Origin: NCEH01 sp040049195
GTDB lineage: Bacteria > Pseudomonadota > Alphaproteobacteria > Rhizobiales > Xanthobacteraceae
NCBI RefSeq assembly: GCF_040049195.1
Contig: NZ_JBDZDL010000006.1
Strand: one strand, 5' to 3'
Length of the DNA stretch: 64,000 nt
Below, one piece after another: positions 43,436 to 52,242 of the stretch; position 1 is the first letter of the stretch; each line of letters opens with the position of its first letter. A program made the translations under genes and the position numbers. The notes beneath the pieces are model-generated. The model searched no databases and had not been told where the DNA came from. It saw nothing but the letters and a program-made list of their open reading frames with translations.

Positions 43436-44125
43436 ATGCTCGATGTTTCCAACCTCGTTGTTTCCTACGGCCAGAGCGAAGCGCTCCACGGCCTGAATTT
43501 CACCGTGGCGCCCAACGAGATCGTGGCGATCATGGGCCGCAACGGCATGGGCAAGACCACGCTGATGAAATCGCTCATGGGCGTGGTGCCGACCCGCTCC
43601 GGCAAGGTTTCCATCGGCGCAAGCGAGATCACGGATTTGAAAAGCTACGAGCGGGTGGCGAAAGGCATCGCCTATGTGCCCCAGGGCCGCATGATCTTCT
43701 CCGCCATGACCGTGGAGGAGAATATCGAGACCGGCCTCGTCGCCTCCGGCACGAAGAAGGTGCCGGGCGACATCTATGAGCTGTTTCCCGTGCTGCTGGA
43801 GATGCGGAAGCGGCGCGGCGGCAATCTCTCCGGCGGCCAGCAGCAGCAACTCGCCATCGCCCGCGCGCTCGCCACCAAGCCCAAGGTACTGCTGCTCGAC
43901 GAGCCGACCGAGGGCATCCAGCCCTCCATCATCCGTGAAATGGCGCGCACGCTGAAGCGCATCCGCGACGAGAAGGGGCTCTCCATCGTGGTGTCGGAGC
44001 AGGTGCTCTCCTTCGCCCTCGACATCGCCGACCGGGTGCTGGTGCTGGAGAACGGTTCGATTGTCCACGAGGACCTGCGGGCCGACATCGACGAGGCCAA
44101 GGTCGCCAAATTCCTTTCGGTGTGA
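43436..44125 (+). CDS. urtE: amide/urea ABC transporter ATPase 2
   Basis: A 229-residue LivF-type ATPase: Walker A GRNGMGKTT, YVPQGRMIFSAMTVEENIETGL, signature LSGGQQQQLAIARAL, Walker B LLLDEPTEGIQPSII and VSEQVLSFALDIADRVLVLENG. The start at 43436 has GGGGG eight bases upstream and matches usual UrtE N-termini (MLDVSNLVVSYG); an in-frame ATG 5 codons earlier is possible. Confidence 0.95.
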   Translation: MLDVSNLVVSYGQSEALHGLNFTVAPNEIVAIMGRNGMGKTTLMKSLMGVVPTRSGKVSIGASEITDLKSYERVAKGIAYVPQGRMIFSAMTVEENIETGLVASGTKKVPGDIYELFPVLLEMRKRRGGNLSGGQQQQLAIARALATKPKVLLLDEPTEGIQPSIIREMARTLKRIRDEKGLSIVVSEQVLSFALDIADRVLVLENGSIVHEDLRADIDEAKVAKFLSV

Positions 44126-44197
44126 GGCACGCGCCCCCCACTCAACCGCCCAAGTTTTCCGTTCGCCCAAGAGAGTCAAGCAAGCTGGGAGCTGTCC

Positions 44198-45427
44198 ATG
44201 GCCGATACTTTGATTAAGGTCGATCTCAACCAGTCCGCCTACGACAATGACATGGTGCATAATCGCTGGCACCCCGACATTCCCATGGTGGCGTGGGTGA
44301 AGCCCGGCGACGATTTCATCGTCGAGACCTATGACTGGACCGGCGGCTTCATCAAGAACAATGACAGCGCCGACGACGTGCGCGACATCGATCTGTCGAT
44401 CGTGCATTTCCTCTCCGGCCCGATCGGGGTGAAGGGCGCCGAGCCCGGCGACCTGCTGGTGGTGGACCTGCTGGACATCGGCGCCATGCCGGACAGCCAG
44501 TGGGGCTTCAACGGCTTCTTCTCCAAGAAGAACGGCGGCGGCTTCCTGACCGACCACTTCCCCCAGGCGCAGAAATCCATCTGGGATTTCAAAGGCATGT
44601 TCACCTCGTCCCGGCACATTCCGGGGGTGAATTTCGCCGGCCTTATCCATCCCGGTCTGATCGGCTGCCTGCCTGATCCCAAGCTGCTTGAGACCTGGAA
44701 CAAGCGCGAGGTGGATTTCATCGCCACCAATCCAACCCGCGTGCCGCCGCTCGCCAATCCCCCCTTCGGCCCCACCGCCCACATGGGCCGCCTCACCGGC
44801 GAGGCGAAGGCCAAGGCGGCGGCGGAAGGCGCGCGCACCGTGCCGCCGCGCGAACACGGCGGCAATTGCGACATCAAGGACCTTTCGCGCGGCTCGAAGA
44901 TCTATTTCCCGGTCTATGTGGACGGCGGCGGCCTCTCCATGGGCGACTTGCATTTCTCCCAGGGCGACGGCGAGATCACCTTCTGCGGCGCCATCGAAAT
45001 GGCGGGCTGGGTGCATCTGAAGGTGGACGTGCTCAAGGGCGGCATGGCGAAGTACGGGATCAAGAATCCCATCTTCAAGCCCTCGCCCATCACGCCCAAC
45101 TATAAGGATTACCTGATCTTCGAAGGCATCTCGGTGGACGAGGCCGGCGGCCAGCATTATCTGGACGTCCATGTCGCCTATCGCCAGGCGTGCCTCAACG
45201 CCATCGAATATCTCAAGAAGTTCGGCTATTCCGGGGCCCAGGCCTATTCCATCCTCGGCACGGCGCCGGTGCAGGGGCACATCTCCGGCGTGGTGGACAT
45301 TCCCAACGCCTGCGCCACGCTCTGGCTGCCCACCGAAATCTTCGACTTCGACATCAATCCGACCTCGGCGGGGCCGACCAAATTCCTGGACGGCTCCATC
45401 GACATGCCGCTTTCGCCGGATCTGTGA
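44198..45427 (+). CDS. fmdA: formamidase/acetamidase
   Basis: A 409-residue enzyme of the FmdA/AmdA acetamidase-formamidase family, which hydrolyses short aliphatic amides to ammonia and the acid. Seen are WHPDIPMVAWVKPGDDFIVETYDWTGG, PEHGGN-like PPREHGGNCDIKDLSRGSKIYFPVYV with metal-binding His and Asp, and DLHFSQGDGEITFCGAIEM. It lies 72 bp behind urtE in the same direction, making an uptake-and-hydrolysis operon for nitrogen supply. GGGAG precedes the ATG. Confidence 0.95.
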   Translation: MADTLIKVDLNQSAYDNDMVHNRWHPDIPMVAWVKPGDDFIVETYDWTGGFIKNNDSADDVRDIDLSIVHFLSGPIGVKGAEPGDLLVVDLLDIGAMPDSQWGFNGFFSKKNGGGFLTDHFPQAQKSIWDFKGMFTSSRHIPGVNFAGLIHPGLIGCLPDPKLLETWNKREVDFIATNPTRVPPLANPPFGPTAHMGRLTGEAKAKAAAEGARTVPPREHGGNCDIKDLSRGSKIYFPVYVDGGGLSMGDLHFSQGDGEITFCGAIEMAGWVHLKVDVLKGGMAKYGIKNPIFKPSPITPNYKDYLIFEGISVDEAGGQHYLDVHVAYRQACLNAIEYLKKFGYSGAQAYSILGTAPVQGHISGVVDIPNACATLWLPTEIFDFDINPTSAGPTKFLDGSIDMPLSPDL

Positions 45428-45499
45428 TCGCAAACGCGCCATCGGCCGGGGCGTGCGCGCCCCGGTCTCCCGCGAGGAACGCCAGAAAACGAGGGCGAC

Positions 45500-45853
45500 A
45501 TGCCGGTCTATGATTATATGTGCGACGCCTGCGGCCCCTTCACGCAGATCCGGCCCATGAGTGAATACAACCATCCCCAGGCCTGCCCGGACTGCGCGGC
45601 CGCTTCGCCCCGCGCCATCCTCAGCGCGCCGCGCCTGGCCACTATGGATGCGGGCCGCCGCACGGCGCTTTCCACCAACGAGCGCAGTTCCAATGCGCCC
45701 ATGAGCGTGGGCCAGTTCGCCGCCGCCCAGGCCTCGACCAAGCACGGCGCGGGCTGCAACTGCTGTTCGGGCAAGATGACGAGCCGCACCAAGACCGCCC
45801 AGAACGGCGCCAAGAGCTTCCCCTCGGCGCGGCCCTGGATGATCAGCCATTAG
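45500..45853 (+). CDS. fmdB: FmdB-type zinc ribbon protein
   Basis: A 117-residue protein with an N-terminal zinc ribbon (MPVYDYMCDACGPFTQIRPMSEYNHPQACPDC; CxxC pairs) and a disordered tail that contains a further Cys cluster (GCNCCSG). FmdB of Methylophilus is a putative regulator of formamidase expression. It follows fmdA by 72 bp. The C-terminal Cys cluster could add a second metal site. Confidence 0.9.
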   Translation: MPVYDYMCDACGPFTQIRPMSEYNHPQACPDCAAASPRAILSAPRLATMDAGRRTALSTNERSSNAPMSVGQFAAAQASTKHGAGCNCCSGKMTSRTKTAQNGAKSFPSARPWMISH

Positions 45854-45874
45854 GCCGGCGCGGACGCGAGACGT

Positions 45875-46618
45875 TCAGTCGGCGGATTGCCCGATGGGCG
45901 CATAGCCCGCTTCGCCGGGGAGCGGATCGGCCTTGCCGCGAAAGCCGGTCGCGAGCACATACAGCTCGGCGGAATCCGCCCGGCTCGCCGCCGGCTTCAG
46001 ATGCTTCACGGAGGAGAAATCCCGCTTCAGGTCCGCCAGCAGCACGCCTTCGGTGCCCCCCTGGATCACCTTGGCGAGGAACGTGCCACCGGGCGCGAGC
46101 ACCTGGCGGGCGAATTCCACCGCCAGTTCCACCAGGGCGACGATCTTGATGTGGTCGGTCTTTTTGTGGCCGGTGGCGTTGGCCGCCATGTCGGACATGA
46201 CGATGTCGGCGCGCCCGTCCAGCAATTCCAGCAGCCGCGCCGGCGCCTTCTCGTCCAGGAAGTCCAACTGCTCGAAGATCACGCCGGTCACCGGCTCCAT
46301 CTCCAGCAGGTCGATGGCGACGATCTTTCCGCGCCCTTCTTCCAGGCCGATCTTCTTCGCCGCCACCTGACTCCAGCCGCCGGGGGCGGCGCCGAGATCG
46401 ACGATGCGCATGCCCTTTTTCAGCAGATGCGCCTTCTCGTCCATCTCGATGAGCTTGTAGGCCGCGCGCGAGCGATAGCCCTCCCGCTTGGCGCGGGCGA
46501 CATAAGGGTCGTTGAGCTGCCGTTGCAGCCATTTCTGCGAGGAGGTGGTGCGGCTGCGGGCGTTTTTCACGCGCACTTTCAGCGGCCGCCCATCCGGGCC
46601 CCGGGTTGGATTGGTCAC
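45875..46618 (-). CDS. rlmE: 23S rRNA (uridine-2'-O)-methyltransferase RlmE/FtsJ
   Basis: A 247-residue methyltransferase for U2552 (E. coli numbering) in the ribosomal A loop. Features: RSRAAYKLIEMDEK, SAM motif VDLGAAPGGWSQVAAKK, the catalytic K-D-K-E set spread over YKLIE, SDMAANATGHKKTDH, FLAKVIQGG and SAELYVLATGFRG. Start is GTG with AGGAG at 7 bases. It is 9 bp downstream of the Ppx/GppA gene in the same direction, a pairing common in Rhizobiales. Confidence 0.96.
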   Translation of the reverse strand: MTNPTRGPDGRPLKVRVKNARSRTTSSQKWLQRQLNDPYVARAKREGYRSRAAYKLIEMDEKAHLLKKGMRIVDLGAAPGGWSQVAAKKIGLEEGRGKIVAIDLLEMEPVTGVIFEQLDFLDEKAPARLLELLDGRADIVMSDMAANATGHKKTDHIKIVALVELAVEFARQVLAPGGTFLAKVIQGGTEGVLLADLKRDFSSVKHLKPAASRADSAELYVLATGFRGKADPLPGEAGYAPIGQSAD

Positions 46619-46627
46619 GCGATGCTC

Positions 46628-48049
46628 CTATTGGGGCCGATGGCGACGCCAGGCCCCGTCCGCCCGCATCAACTGCACCAGCATGCCTTCGCGCAAGCCC
46701 CGATCGGCGACGCGCAGCCGATCCGTCGGAAAAGCCTCCCGCACGGCTTCCATGATGGCGCAGCCGGCGAGCACCAAATCCGCCCGCTGCGCGCCGATAC
46801 AGGGGTTGGAGACCCGCTCCTCGAACGACATGTCCACGAGGCGGTCCACCACCTCGTTGATGTCGCGGGCGTGGAGCCAGGCGCCGTCCACGCGGGCGCG
46901 ATCATAGCGCTCGAGGCCGAGGTGGATGCCGGCGACCGTCGTCACCGTTCCCGACGTGCCGAGCAGGTGGATGCGGCCTGGCGGACGCACACCCCAGCTC
47001 TGGCGCACGCCTTCGAGCATATCCAGCACCTCGTCCACCATCTTGATGAACAACGCGCGGGACACCTTCACACCGCCATGGCGCTCGGCCAGGGATACCA
47101 CGCCCACGGGCATGGAGGCCCAGGAGCGGATGCGGGCGCGCGGCGGCCCGTCGTCCCCTGCCGCGCGGCGGCCGAGCCAGACCACTTCGGTCGAGCCACC
47201 GCCGATGTCGAACAGGATGGCGCCGTCGCAGCTCGGGTCCACCAGCGGCGCGCAGCCGGAGGCGGCAAGACCCGCTTCCGTGCGGCGGTCCACCACTTCC
47301 AGCACGAGGCCGGTGCGGCGCTCGACCTCGGCGCAGAAGTCCGCGCCGTTCTCCGCCGCGCGGCAGGCTTCGGTCGCGATGATGCGGGCGCGGGAGACGC
47401 CACGGGCGGCGATCTTGCCGGCGCACACTTCCAGCGCCGCAATGGCCCGCCCCATGGCCGGAGCGCCGAGGCGCCCGCTGCCCGAGAGCCCTTCGCCCAG
47501 GCGCACGATGCGCGAAAAGGCATCCACCACGCGGAAGTTGCGAGTGGTGGGGCGGGCAATCAACAGGCGGCAATTGTTGGTGCCGAGATCGAGCGCGGCA
47601 TAGATGCGGTCGCAGGACGGCACCGCCTGCTGGCCCTCGCCCGCCTGCGTGTTGGAGGCTGCGGGATCGGGCTGCGGCGGGCTGCGCGGGTCCTCGCTCT
47701 CCTCGGTGCCGCAGGCATTGTCGTGACGCGAATCGCGGCTGCCGGCATGCCCCGGCTGCGCGGGGCGCCGCTGCGCGGCCTCGCCGGCCAAGGCTTGCGC
47801 TGCAAAGGTTTGCTCGGAAGAAACGGACGGGGAAGAAACGGGCGCGGAATAAGCAGGCGCGGTGTGTGGCGGCGCCGTCTCCGCGCGCGTGTCGGCACAC
47901 GGATCCGCCTCCGGGCGCGGATCAAGCACCACCTCTTCCGCTGCGTCCCCGCCAAAGGCGGTGCGGATCGGAGGAAAGCAAGGCTGAACCTCGCCATCCT
48001 GGCAAGAGCGCTCCGGGTCCCTGTCGGACCCGTGCGTCTCGTCCCTCAT
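46628..48049 (-). CDS. Ppx/GppA phosphatase family protein
   Basis: A 473-residue protein. After a disordered, Pro/Ala/Asp-rich N-terminal extension of about 145 residues comes the exopolyphosphatase/guanosine pentaphosphatase fold: YAALDLGTNNCRLLIA, phosphate loop FDIGGGSTEVVWL and HLLGTSGTVTTVAGIHLGL, ending GLREGMLVQLM. Relatives degrade polyphosphate or pppGpp. GAGGGG lies ahead of the chosen ATG at 48049. It is the first gene of a two-gene unit with rlmE. Confidence 0.93.
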   Translation of the reverse strand: MRDETHGSDRDPERSCQDGEVQPCFPPIRTAFGGDAAEEVVLDPRPEADPCADTRAETAPPHTAPAYSAPVSSPSVSSEQTFAAQALAGEAAQRRPAQPGHAGSRDSRHDNACGTEESEDPRSPPQPDPAASNTQAGEGQQAVPSCDRIYAALDLGTNNCRLLIARPTTRNFRVVDAFSRIVRLGEGLSGSGRLGAPAMGRAIAALEVCAGKIAARGVSRARIIATEACRAAENGADFCAEVERRTGLVLEVVDRRTEAGLAASGCAPLVDPSCDGAILFDIGGGSTEVVWLGRRAAGDDGPPRARIRSWASMPVGVVSLAERHGGVKVSRALFIKMVDEVLDMLEGVRQSWGVRPPGRIHLLGTSGTVTTVAGIHLGLERYDRARVDGAWLHARDINEVVDRLVDMSFEERVSNPCIGAQRADLVLAGCAIMEAVREAFPTDRLRVADRGLREGMLVQLMRADGAWRRHRPQ

Positions 48050-48197
48050 CTCAAACCCCTCGCCGCCCTGCGCCCGCGCCGTTTTCCAGCTTCGCGCGCC
48101 TGCGGTCAAAATGTCGCTTCGGCACGAAGTGTAACACCGGGCGGGGAAGGCGCAATGCGCCTGCCCCCATGCGGCGGGAGAATACCGGGCCGCGGCC

Positions 48198-48947
48198 CTA
48201 TTCGGCGGCGCGGCGGCCGGACAGATCCAGCGTCAGCCCGGTCGCCAGCGCGTCCGCCCGGAACGCCTTGACGGCGTCGAGGGACAATTCCTCAGCCGTC
48301 CTGCTGCCGAGCGCGGGCAGTTTCTTCAGCACGTCGGCCGGCGCGGTGATGATGTGGCAACCGAGGCGGTCGGCCTCGATCACGTTCCACACCTCGCGGG
48401 TGGAGGCCCAGATGACTTCCACGTTCGGCGTCGCGCGGGACAGCGCCACTGCCTTGGAGATGGCGGGCACATAGTCGATGCCGAGGTCGGCCAAACGACC
48501 GGCGAACACGGAGATGATGGAGGGCGCGCCGCCCGCCAGGGCCGCGACGCCCAATTCCACCTGCGGCACGGAGAAAATGGCCGTGAGGTTCACCTTCACG
48601 CCGTCCTGCACCAGGTCGCGCACCAGATGGTACAGCGTCTCGCCGCGCGTGGTGGAGACCGGAAGCTTCACGTGCACATTCTCGCCCCAGGTGGCGATGA
48701 CGCGAGCCTGGGCGCGGATTTCGTCGATCTCGTCGGAGAACACTTCGAACGAAATATGCCGGTCGGGCACGGCCGCGACGAGGTCGCGGGCATAGGCCTC
48801 GTAATCGGAAACGCCGGCCTTGCGCAGCAGGGAGGGATTGGTGGTGAAACCGGCGATATGGGCCTGCTTCGCCATCTCGACGATCTGCGCCTTGTCGGCA
48901 CCGTCGGTGAAGAGCTTCACCTTCAGATCAGCGAGCGTCACGGCCAT
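48198..48947 (-). CDS. transaldolase / fructose-6-phosphate aldolase-like (TalC/Fsa type)
   Basis: A 249-residue small transaldolase-type TIM barrel: KLFTDGADKAQIVEMAKQAHIAGFTTNPSLLRKAG, the Schiff-base Lys in NVHVKLPVSTTRGE, VKVNLTAIFSVPQ and IISVFAGRLADLGID. It exchanges dihydroxyacetone units between sugar phosphates or splits fructose 6-phosphate. The ATG at 48947 is preceded by GGGAGA; longer frames run through the parS site and are not credible. Confidence 0.93.
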   Translation of the reverse strand: MAVTLADLKVKLFTDGADKAQIVEMAKQAHIAGFTTNPSLLRKAGVSDYEAYARDLVAAVPDRHISFEVFSDEIDEIRAQARVIATWGENVHVKLPVSTTRGETLYHLVRDLVQDGVKVNLTAIFSVPQVELGVAALAGGAPSIISVFAGRLADLGIDYVPAISKAVALSRATPNVEVIWASTREVWNVIEADRLGCHIITAPADVLKKLPALGSRTAEELSLDAVKAFRADALATGLTLDLSGRRAAE

Positions 48948-49089
48948 GGCTTCTGTCTCCCGTCGCGTTTGGCGGCATCCTATAGCGTGCGGACCCGGCC
49001 ACGTCACGGGCGAAGGCGGCCTGCGTCCGAGGGGCCGTGGCCGCTTTTCCAAGTGGCGCAGCGGCGCAAAGGCCGTCGGATCCGCAAAA

Positions 49090-49105
49090 TGTTTCACGTG
49101 AAACA
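49090..49105. repeat. parS site 2 (ParB-binding centromere)
   Basis: A second perfect TGTTTCACGTGAAACA, 143 bp upstream of the transaldolase gene in a 290-bp gap that contains no gene. Its flanks (49086-49129) are the inverted counterpart of the block around parS site 1, with conserved TGTTCGTC and CGCTAAG segments on the same side. Confidence 0.92.
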
Positions 49106-49237
49106 ATGACTTAGCGAAGACGAACAGGGGTTCGGTGCAGCTTCTCCGCGACAGTCCGGCTGATGAAACCCCGATTTCGGGCGAATGTTCGCCGCACATG
49201 AATCCGCCGCCCGCCGTTCGGCGCGATCCGGGCCGCC

Positions 49238-50041
49238 TCACGGCTGGGGTGCGAGCGGCGCCGCCATGAGGCCGAGGCGGGACGCGCCGGCGGGGAGCGC
49301 CCCCGCCGCCGGCAGGGCGATAAGCCTATCCTCGCCCGACCGTGCGAGAACGGAGCCGCCCGCGGGCGGCGGGCCGGCCATGCGCGCCACTGTGAGGTCC
49401 GCGCCGGAGGGGTCGCCCTCGTAGCGGGTGACGATCAGCGCCTGGGGCGGCGCATCGGCACTGCGCAGCAGCGGAGCCGAGGCGACGATGCGTGTCCCCT
49501 CCGGCAAGGTGAGCCACCAGGACCCGCCCGCCGGCAGGACAACGGCATCGGCCTTTCCCGCAGCCAGCGCATCGAGCGCCTCGGCGGGCTGGGCGAGGCG
49601 CGATTGCGGGATCGCGGCGCCGAAGAAGGCTTGGGCAAGGCTTGCCTGCGTCTCGTCTCCCGCTACGGCCACGCGGAAATCCGGCTTCTGCTGCAGGATC
49701 GAGCCGGCGATAATGGCGGTCCAGACCTGCACGAGGGTCTGCGACGTCTGGGGACCGCCGTTGCGCGACAGAAGGCGGCGCAGGAGCGCGGCCTGCCGTC
49801 CCGGCCGGAACACCGGGCCGCCGCTCGTGGCCTTGCCCGCGCCCACTTCGGCGACAATGCCCGCCCGCGCATTGAGCAGGCCGAGCAATTCCCCATCCAC
49901 ACGGTCGATCTCCGCCCGCAGGGTTTCGAGCGGGCGCACCGCCTTGGGTGCGCCCTCGGACGGCACGCCCTGGGCGTGGACGCCCGCGATCGGCAGGAGC
50001 AGAAGAAACCAGGCAAAAACAATGAGATAACGCGAACGCAT
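49238..50041 (-). CDS. exported chorismate mutase-domain protein
   Basis: A 267-residue protein with a signal peptide (RYLIVFAWFLLLLPIAGVHA, cleavage near residue 22), an AroQ-type chorismate mutase domain (about 35-115: PLETLRAEIDRVDGELLGLLNARAGIVAEVGAGK ... SILQQ) and a C-terminal region of about 150 residues that resembles part of a periplasmic-binding or prephenate-dehydratase-like fold. The AroQ residues Arg, Lys and Gln are recognisable, but the position of the Glu next to the central Arg appears to be Gln (GRQAALL). Export of chorismate mutase is unusual; activity is uncertain. Confidence 0.8.
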   Translation of the reverse strand: MRSRYLIVFAWFLLLLPIAGVHAQGVPSEGAPKAVRPLETLRAEIDRVDGELLGLLNARAGIVAEVGAGKATSGGPVFRPGRQAALLRRLLSRNGGPQTSQTLVQVWTAIIAGSILQQKPDFRVAVAGDETQASLAQAFFGAAIPQSRLAQPAEALDALAAGKADAVVLPAGGSWWLTLPEGTRIVASAPLLRSADAPPQALIVTRYEGDPSGADLTVARMAGPPPAGGSVLARSGEDRLIALPAAGALPAGASRLGLMAAPLAPQP

Positions 50042-50210
50042 GAGAACCGGCCCTGATCCGCGCCCACCGGCGCTAACGTTTCGTTGACCAAGCCACAGGA
50101 TCGGATGGCCCCGCAACCCGCAATGTCCCGGTTGGAAAGAGTCCGGCAACTCCCTTGCGGCATCGTGGGCGGGACGTGCGGACACGCGCGTGCGGCGCGA
50201 AGAGGGTGCG

Positions 50211-50570
50211 ATGGTTTCGGCGGATCTTGTGCAGCGGATGGCGAAGAAGGCGCATGCGGCGGCGCGGGCCCGTTATCCTTTGCTCGAGCCGTGGGATCGC
50301 CTCACCCCCGAGCGTCAGGCCTATCAGAGCCGCCTCATGAGCCAGGCGCTTTCGGCGCTGACCGCCCGCGACCTGCTCGATCTTCTGGATGCGGTGCCCG
50401 AAGTGGTGGCCCTGCCCGCCGAGCCGAGCCCGTTCGCGCTCGCCGAATTGCAGGAAGCGGCGATCGGCGACAATGGAACGGTCAGCGACGCGCGGCGGCG
50501 TTATCGCTCGCTGCTGGCCATTGCGGCGCGGCCGCTGCGGTTGAAGCGGGCCGGACAGCCCGCCTCCTGA
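50211..50570 (+). CDS. conserved hypothetical helical protein
   Basis: A 119-residue, predominantly helical, soluble protein with no recognised domain: SADLVQRMAKKAHAAARARYPLLEPWDRLTPERQAYQSRLMSQ at the N-terminus and a basic C-terminus. GAGGG lies five bases before the ATG; a GTG seven codons upstream is possible. It is divergent from the chorismate mutase gene and ends 16 bp from the converging small gene. Function unknown. Confidence 0.6.
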   Translation: MVSADLVQRMAKKAHAAARARYPLLEPWDRLTPERQAYQSRLMSQALSALTARDLLDLLDAVPEVVALPAEPSPFALAELQEAAIGDNGTVSDARRRYRSLLAIAARPLRLKRAGQPAS

Positions 50571-50586
50571 GCCTGCGCTTAGCGGC

Positions 50587-50850
50587 TCAGCCTTCCCATT
50601 CCTGGCGGGCCACCAGCCGCGCCTTGAGGCAGGCAAGCCCGCCGATCATCCCATAGCCGCCCACGCTGCCCGCATAGGCATAGGTCACATTGTGATCCTT
50701 GTGCAGGAAGGTCCCGGCAAGCCCCACCAGTTCGCCCGCGCGGGCGGCCTCCAGCAGGCGCTCCAGTTCGGCGACCACGGTCGGGTTCGGCGACGGTGTC
50801 GGCGTCGACGGCAGGGCGGCGCCACGCAGGCTGATCACTTTCTCGGACAT
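50587..50850 (-). CDS. small conserved hypothetical protein
   Basis: An 87-residue protein starting MSEKVISLRGAALP, with a helical part (VVAELERLLEAARAGELVGLAG) and a Gly/Tyr-rich stretch (VTYAYAGSVGGYGMIGG). GAGGGAG lies before the ATG. No domain assigned; the gene may be of prophage-like origin in relatives, but nothing phage-like is nearby. Confidence 0.65.
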   Translation of the reverse strand: MSEKVISLRGAALPSTPTPSPNPTVVAELERLLEAARAGELVGLAGTFLHKDHNVTYAYAGSVGGYGMIGGLACLKARLVARQEWEG

Positions 50851-50904
50851 GCCGGTCTCCCTCGTTCCAGGGAGAGCCAAGCAAGGAGCATGCCGAAAAA
50901 GAAA

Positions 50905-50922
50905 GGCGGCCCGCGGGCCGCC
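50905..50922 (-). terminator. rho-independent terminator of the BON gene
   Basis: GGCGGCCCG/CGGGCCGCC is a perfect 18-bp palindrome; read on the minus strand it is followed by TTTCTTTTT. It stands 64 bp past the end of the leftward BON-domain gene. Confidence 0.8.
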
Positions 50923-50986
50923 CTTCCTCTTCAGATCCAGGCCGTTCCGGCGACGGTCAGGCACGCCGAAAGAACCGCTCGATCGG

Positions 50987-52075
50987 TCAGCGCTTCACCG
51001 TGCCTGGCACGCTCGCCTGGCCAGTCTGGGACGTGCCGCCCTGGGCGGTCGTGCCCTGGGTGCCGGCGTTCTGGCCGGTGGTGCTCTGCCCGGTCAGGCC
51101 CGAGGTGTGCGCGGTGTTCATGGTGTTCGCGGTATTCCCTTGGCCGAGGCCGGAGGAAAAATCCCGCACCCGCAGGTTGTTCTGCACGTGGCGGACGCCG
51201 GACACCTGTTCCGCCACATCCTCGGCGCGACGGCGCTGGGTGCGGTCGGCAACGGTGCCGGTGAGGGTCACCTCGCCGCCGCTGGCCGTCACCTCGATAT
51301 CGGACGCATCCACCTGCCAGTCGTCGGTCAGGCGGTCGCTCACATCCTCGCGGACGCGATCGTCCGAGCGGGAATAGTTCTTGGGGCCGCGTCCGCGATA
51401 CTCGTCCTCGCGGCGGCGGCGCTCGGCGGCTTCATCGCCGAACCAGGAGGAGACCTCGTCGGTCGCCCGGTCCCAGAGGCCGCGTTCCTGGTTGCGGTCC
51501 GCATCCCGGCCGGAATAACCCTCGCGGCCGTAGGACTCGCGGCCGTAAGAGCTGTCGCGGCCATAGGACCCACGCCCGGTCTGCTGCGGGCCGGACATGC
51601 CCCATTCCTCGCGTCCCCAGTCGGGACGGCGCATCTGCCGGTCACGGGAGAAGCGAGAGGCGTCCTCGTCGCGCGCATGGCCATAGGAGAAATCGGAGCG
51701 GGGATAGGTGCCGCCGCCGAAATAATGCTCCTCGCGTGCGCCTTGCCCGCGGCCGGACCCGTAATCCTCATAGGGGCCGCGCCCATAGTCACGGTTCGGG
51801 CCGGAGCCGTAATCCTGATAGCGGCCGCCCTGCTCGCGGGCGCCGGACGGGTCGCGCCAGCCGGGGCGGTTGCCATAGCTCGATTCCGACGAGAAATAAC
51901 GCTCGCCGCCGCGCCCATAATCGTCGCGATACCCCTGGTCTCGACCGCGCGCATAGGCCTCGCGGTCATTGCCGCCGCGCGGTCCGCTGCGGAAGCTGTC
52001 CTCGTTGCGCCAATCGGAGCCGTAGCGATCGTCATTGCGGTGCCGGTCGTCTTCGGCGCGCCAGTTCTGAGGCAT
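50987..52075 (-). CDS. BON-domain protein with long low-complexity N-terminus
   Basis: A 362-residue protein. The first 250 residues are extremely rich in Gly, Arg, Tyr, Asp and Ser (repeats of the form GRESYGRE and YGRDSS) and look disordered. A BON domain follows (VREDVSDRLTDDWQVDASDIEVTASGGEVTLTGTVADRTQRRRAEDVAEQVSGVRHVQNNLRV), then a Thr/Gly/Gln-rich tail. No signal peptide is seen. BON proteins often respond to osmotic or envelope stress. AGGAGG precedes the ATG, and an EcfG-like promoter lies upstream. Confidence 0.88.
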   Translation of the reverse strand: MPQNWRAEDDRHRNDDRYGSDWRNEDSFRSGPRGGNDREAYARGRDQGYRDDYGRGGERYFSSESSYGNRPGWRDPSGAREQGGRYQDYGSGPNRDYGRGPYEDYGSGRGQGAREEHYFGGGTYPRSDFSYGHARDEDASRFSRDRQMRRPDWGREEWGMSGPQQTGRGSYGRDSSYGRESYGREGYSGRDADRNQERGLWDRATDEVSSWFGDEAAERRRREDEYRGRGPKNYSRSDDRVREDVSDRLTDDWQVDASDIEVTASGGEVTLTGTVADRTQRRRAEDVAEQVSGVRHVQNNLRVRDFSSGLGQGNTANTMNTAHTSGLTGQSTTGQNAGTQGTTAQGGTSQTGQASVPGTVKR

Positions 52076-52116
52076 GCATTCCTCCTGCATTGGAATTTTC
52101 TTCCCCTCTCAGAAAA

Positions 52117-52140
52117 ACCGCGCTCCGGCGAAGAGGTTCC
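52117..52140 (-). promoter_or_regulatory. EcfG-type promoter of the BON gene
   Basis: On the minus strand GGAAC is followed after 16 bases by GGTT, i.e. GGAAC-N17-GTT, the same -35 to GTT spacing as the promoter at 987-1011. It lies about 45 bp upstream of the BON start codon, so it is well placed for general stress control. Confidence 0.55.
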
Positions 52141-52242
52141 GAGAAACAGCAGTGGCTTTGCCTAAATGAAATGCAATTGCCTCAAGTTCTTGCATGCCCT
52201 CTGCAAGGCAAACGCGAGCGCTGCCGAAATCTTCGACGCGCC

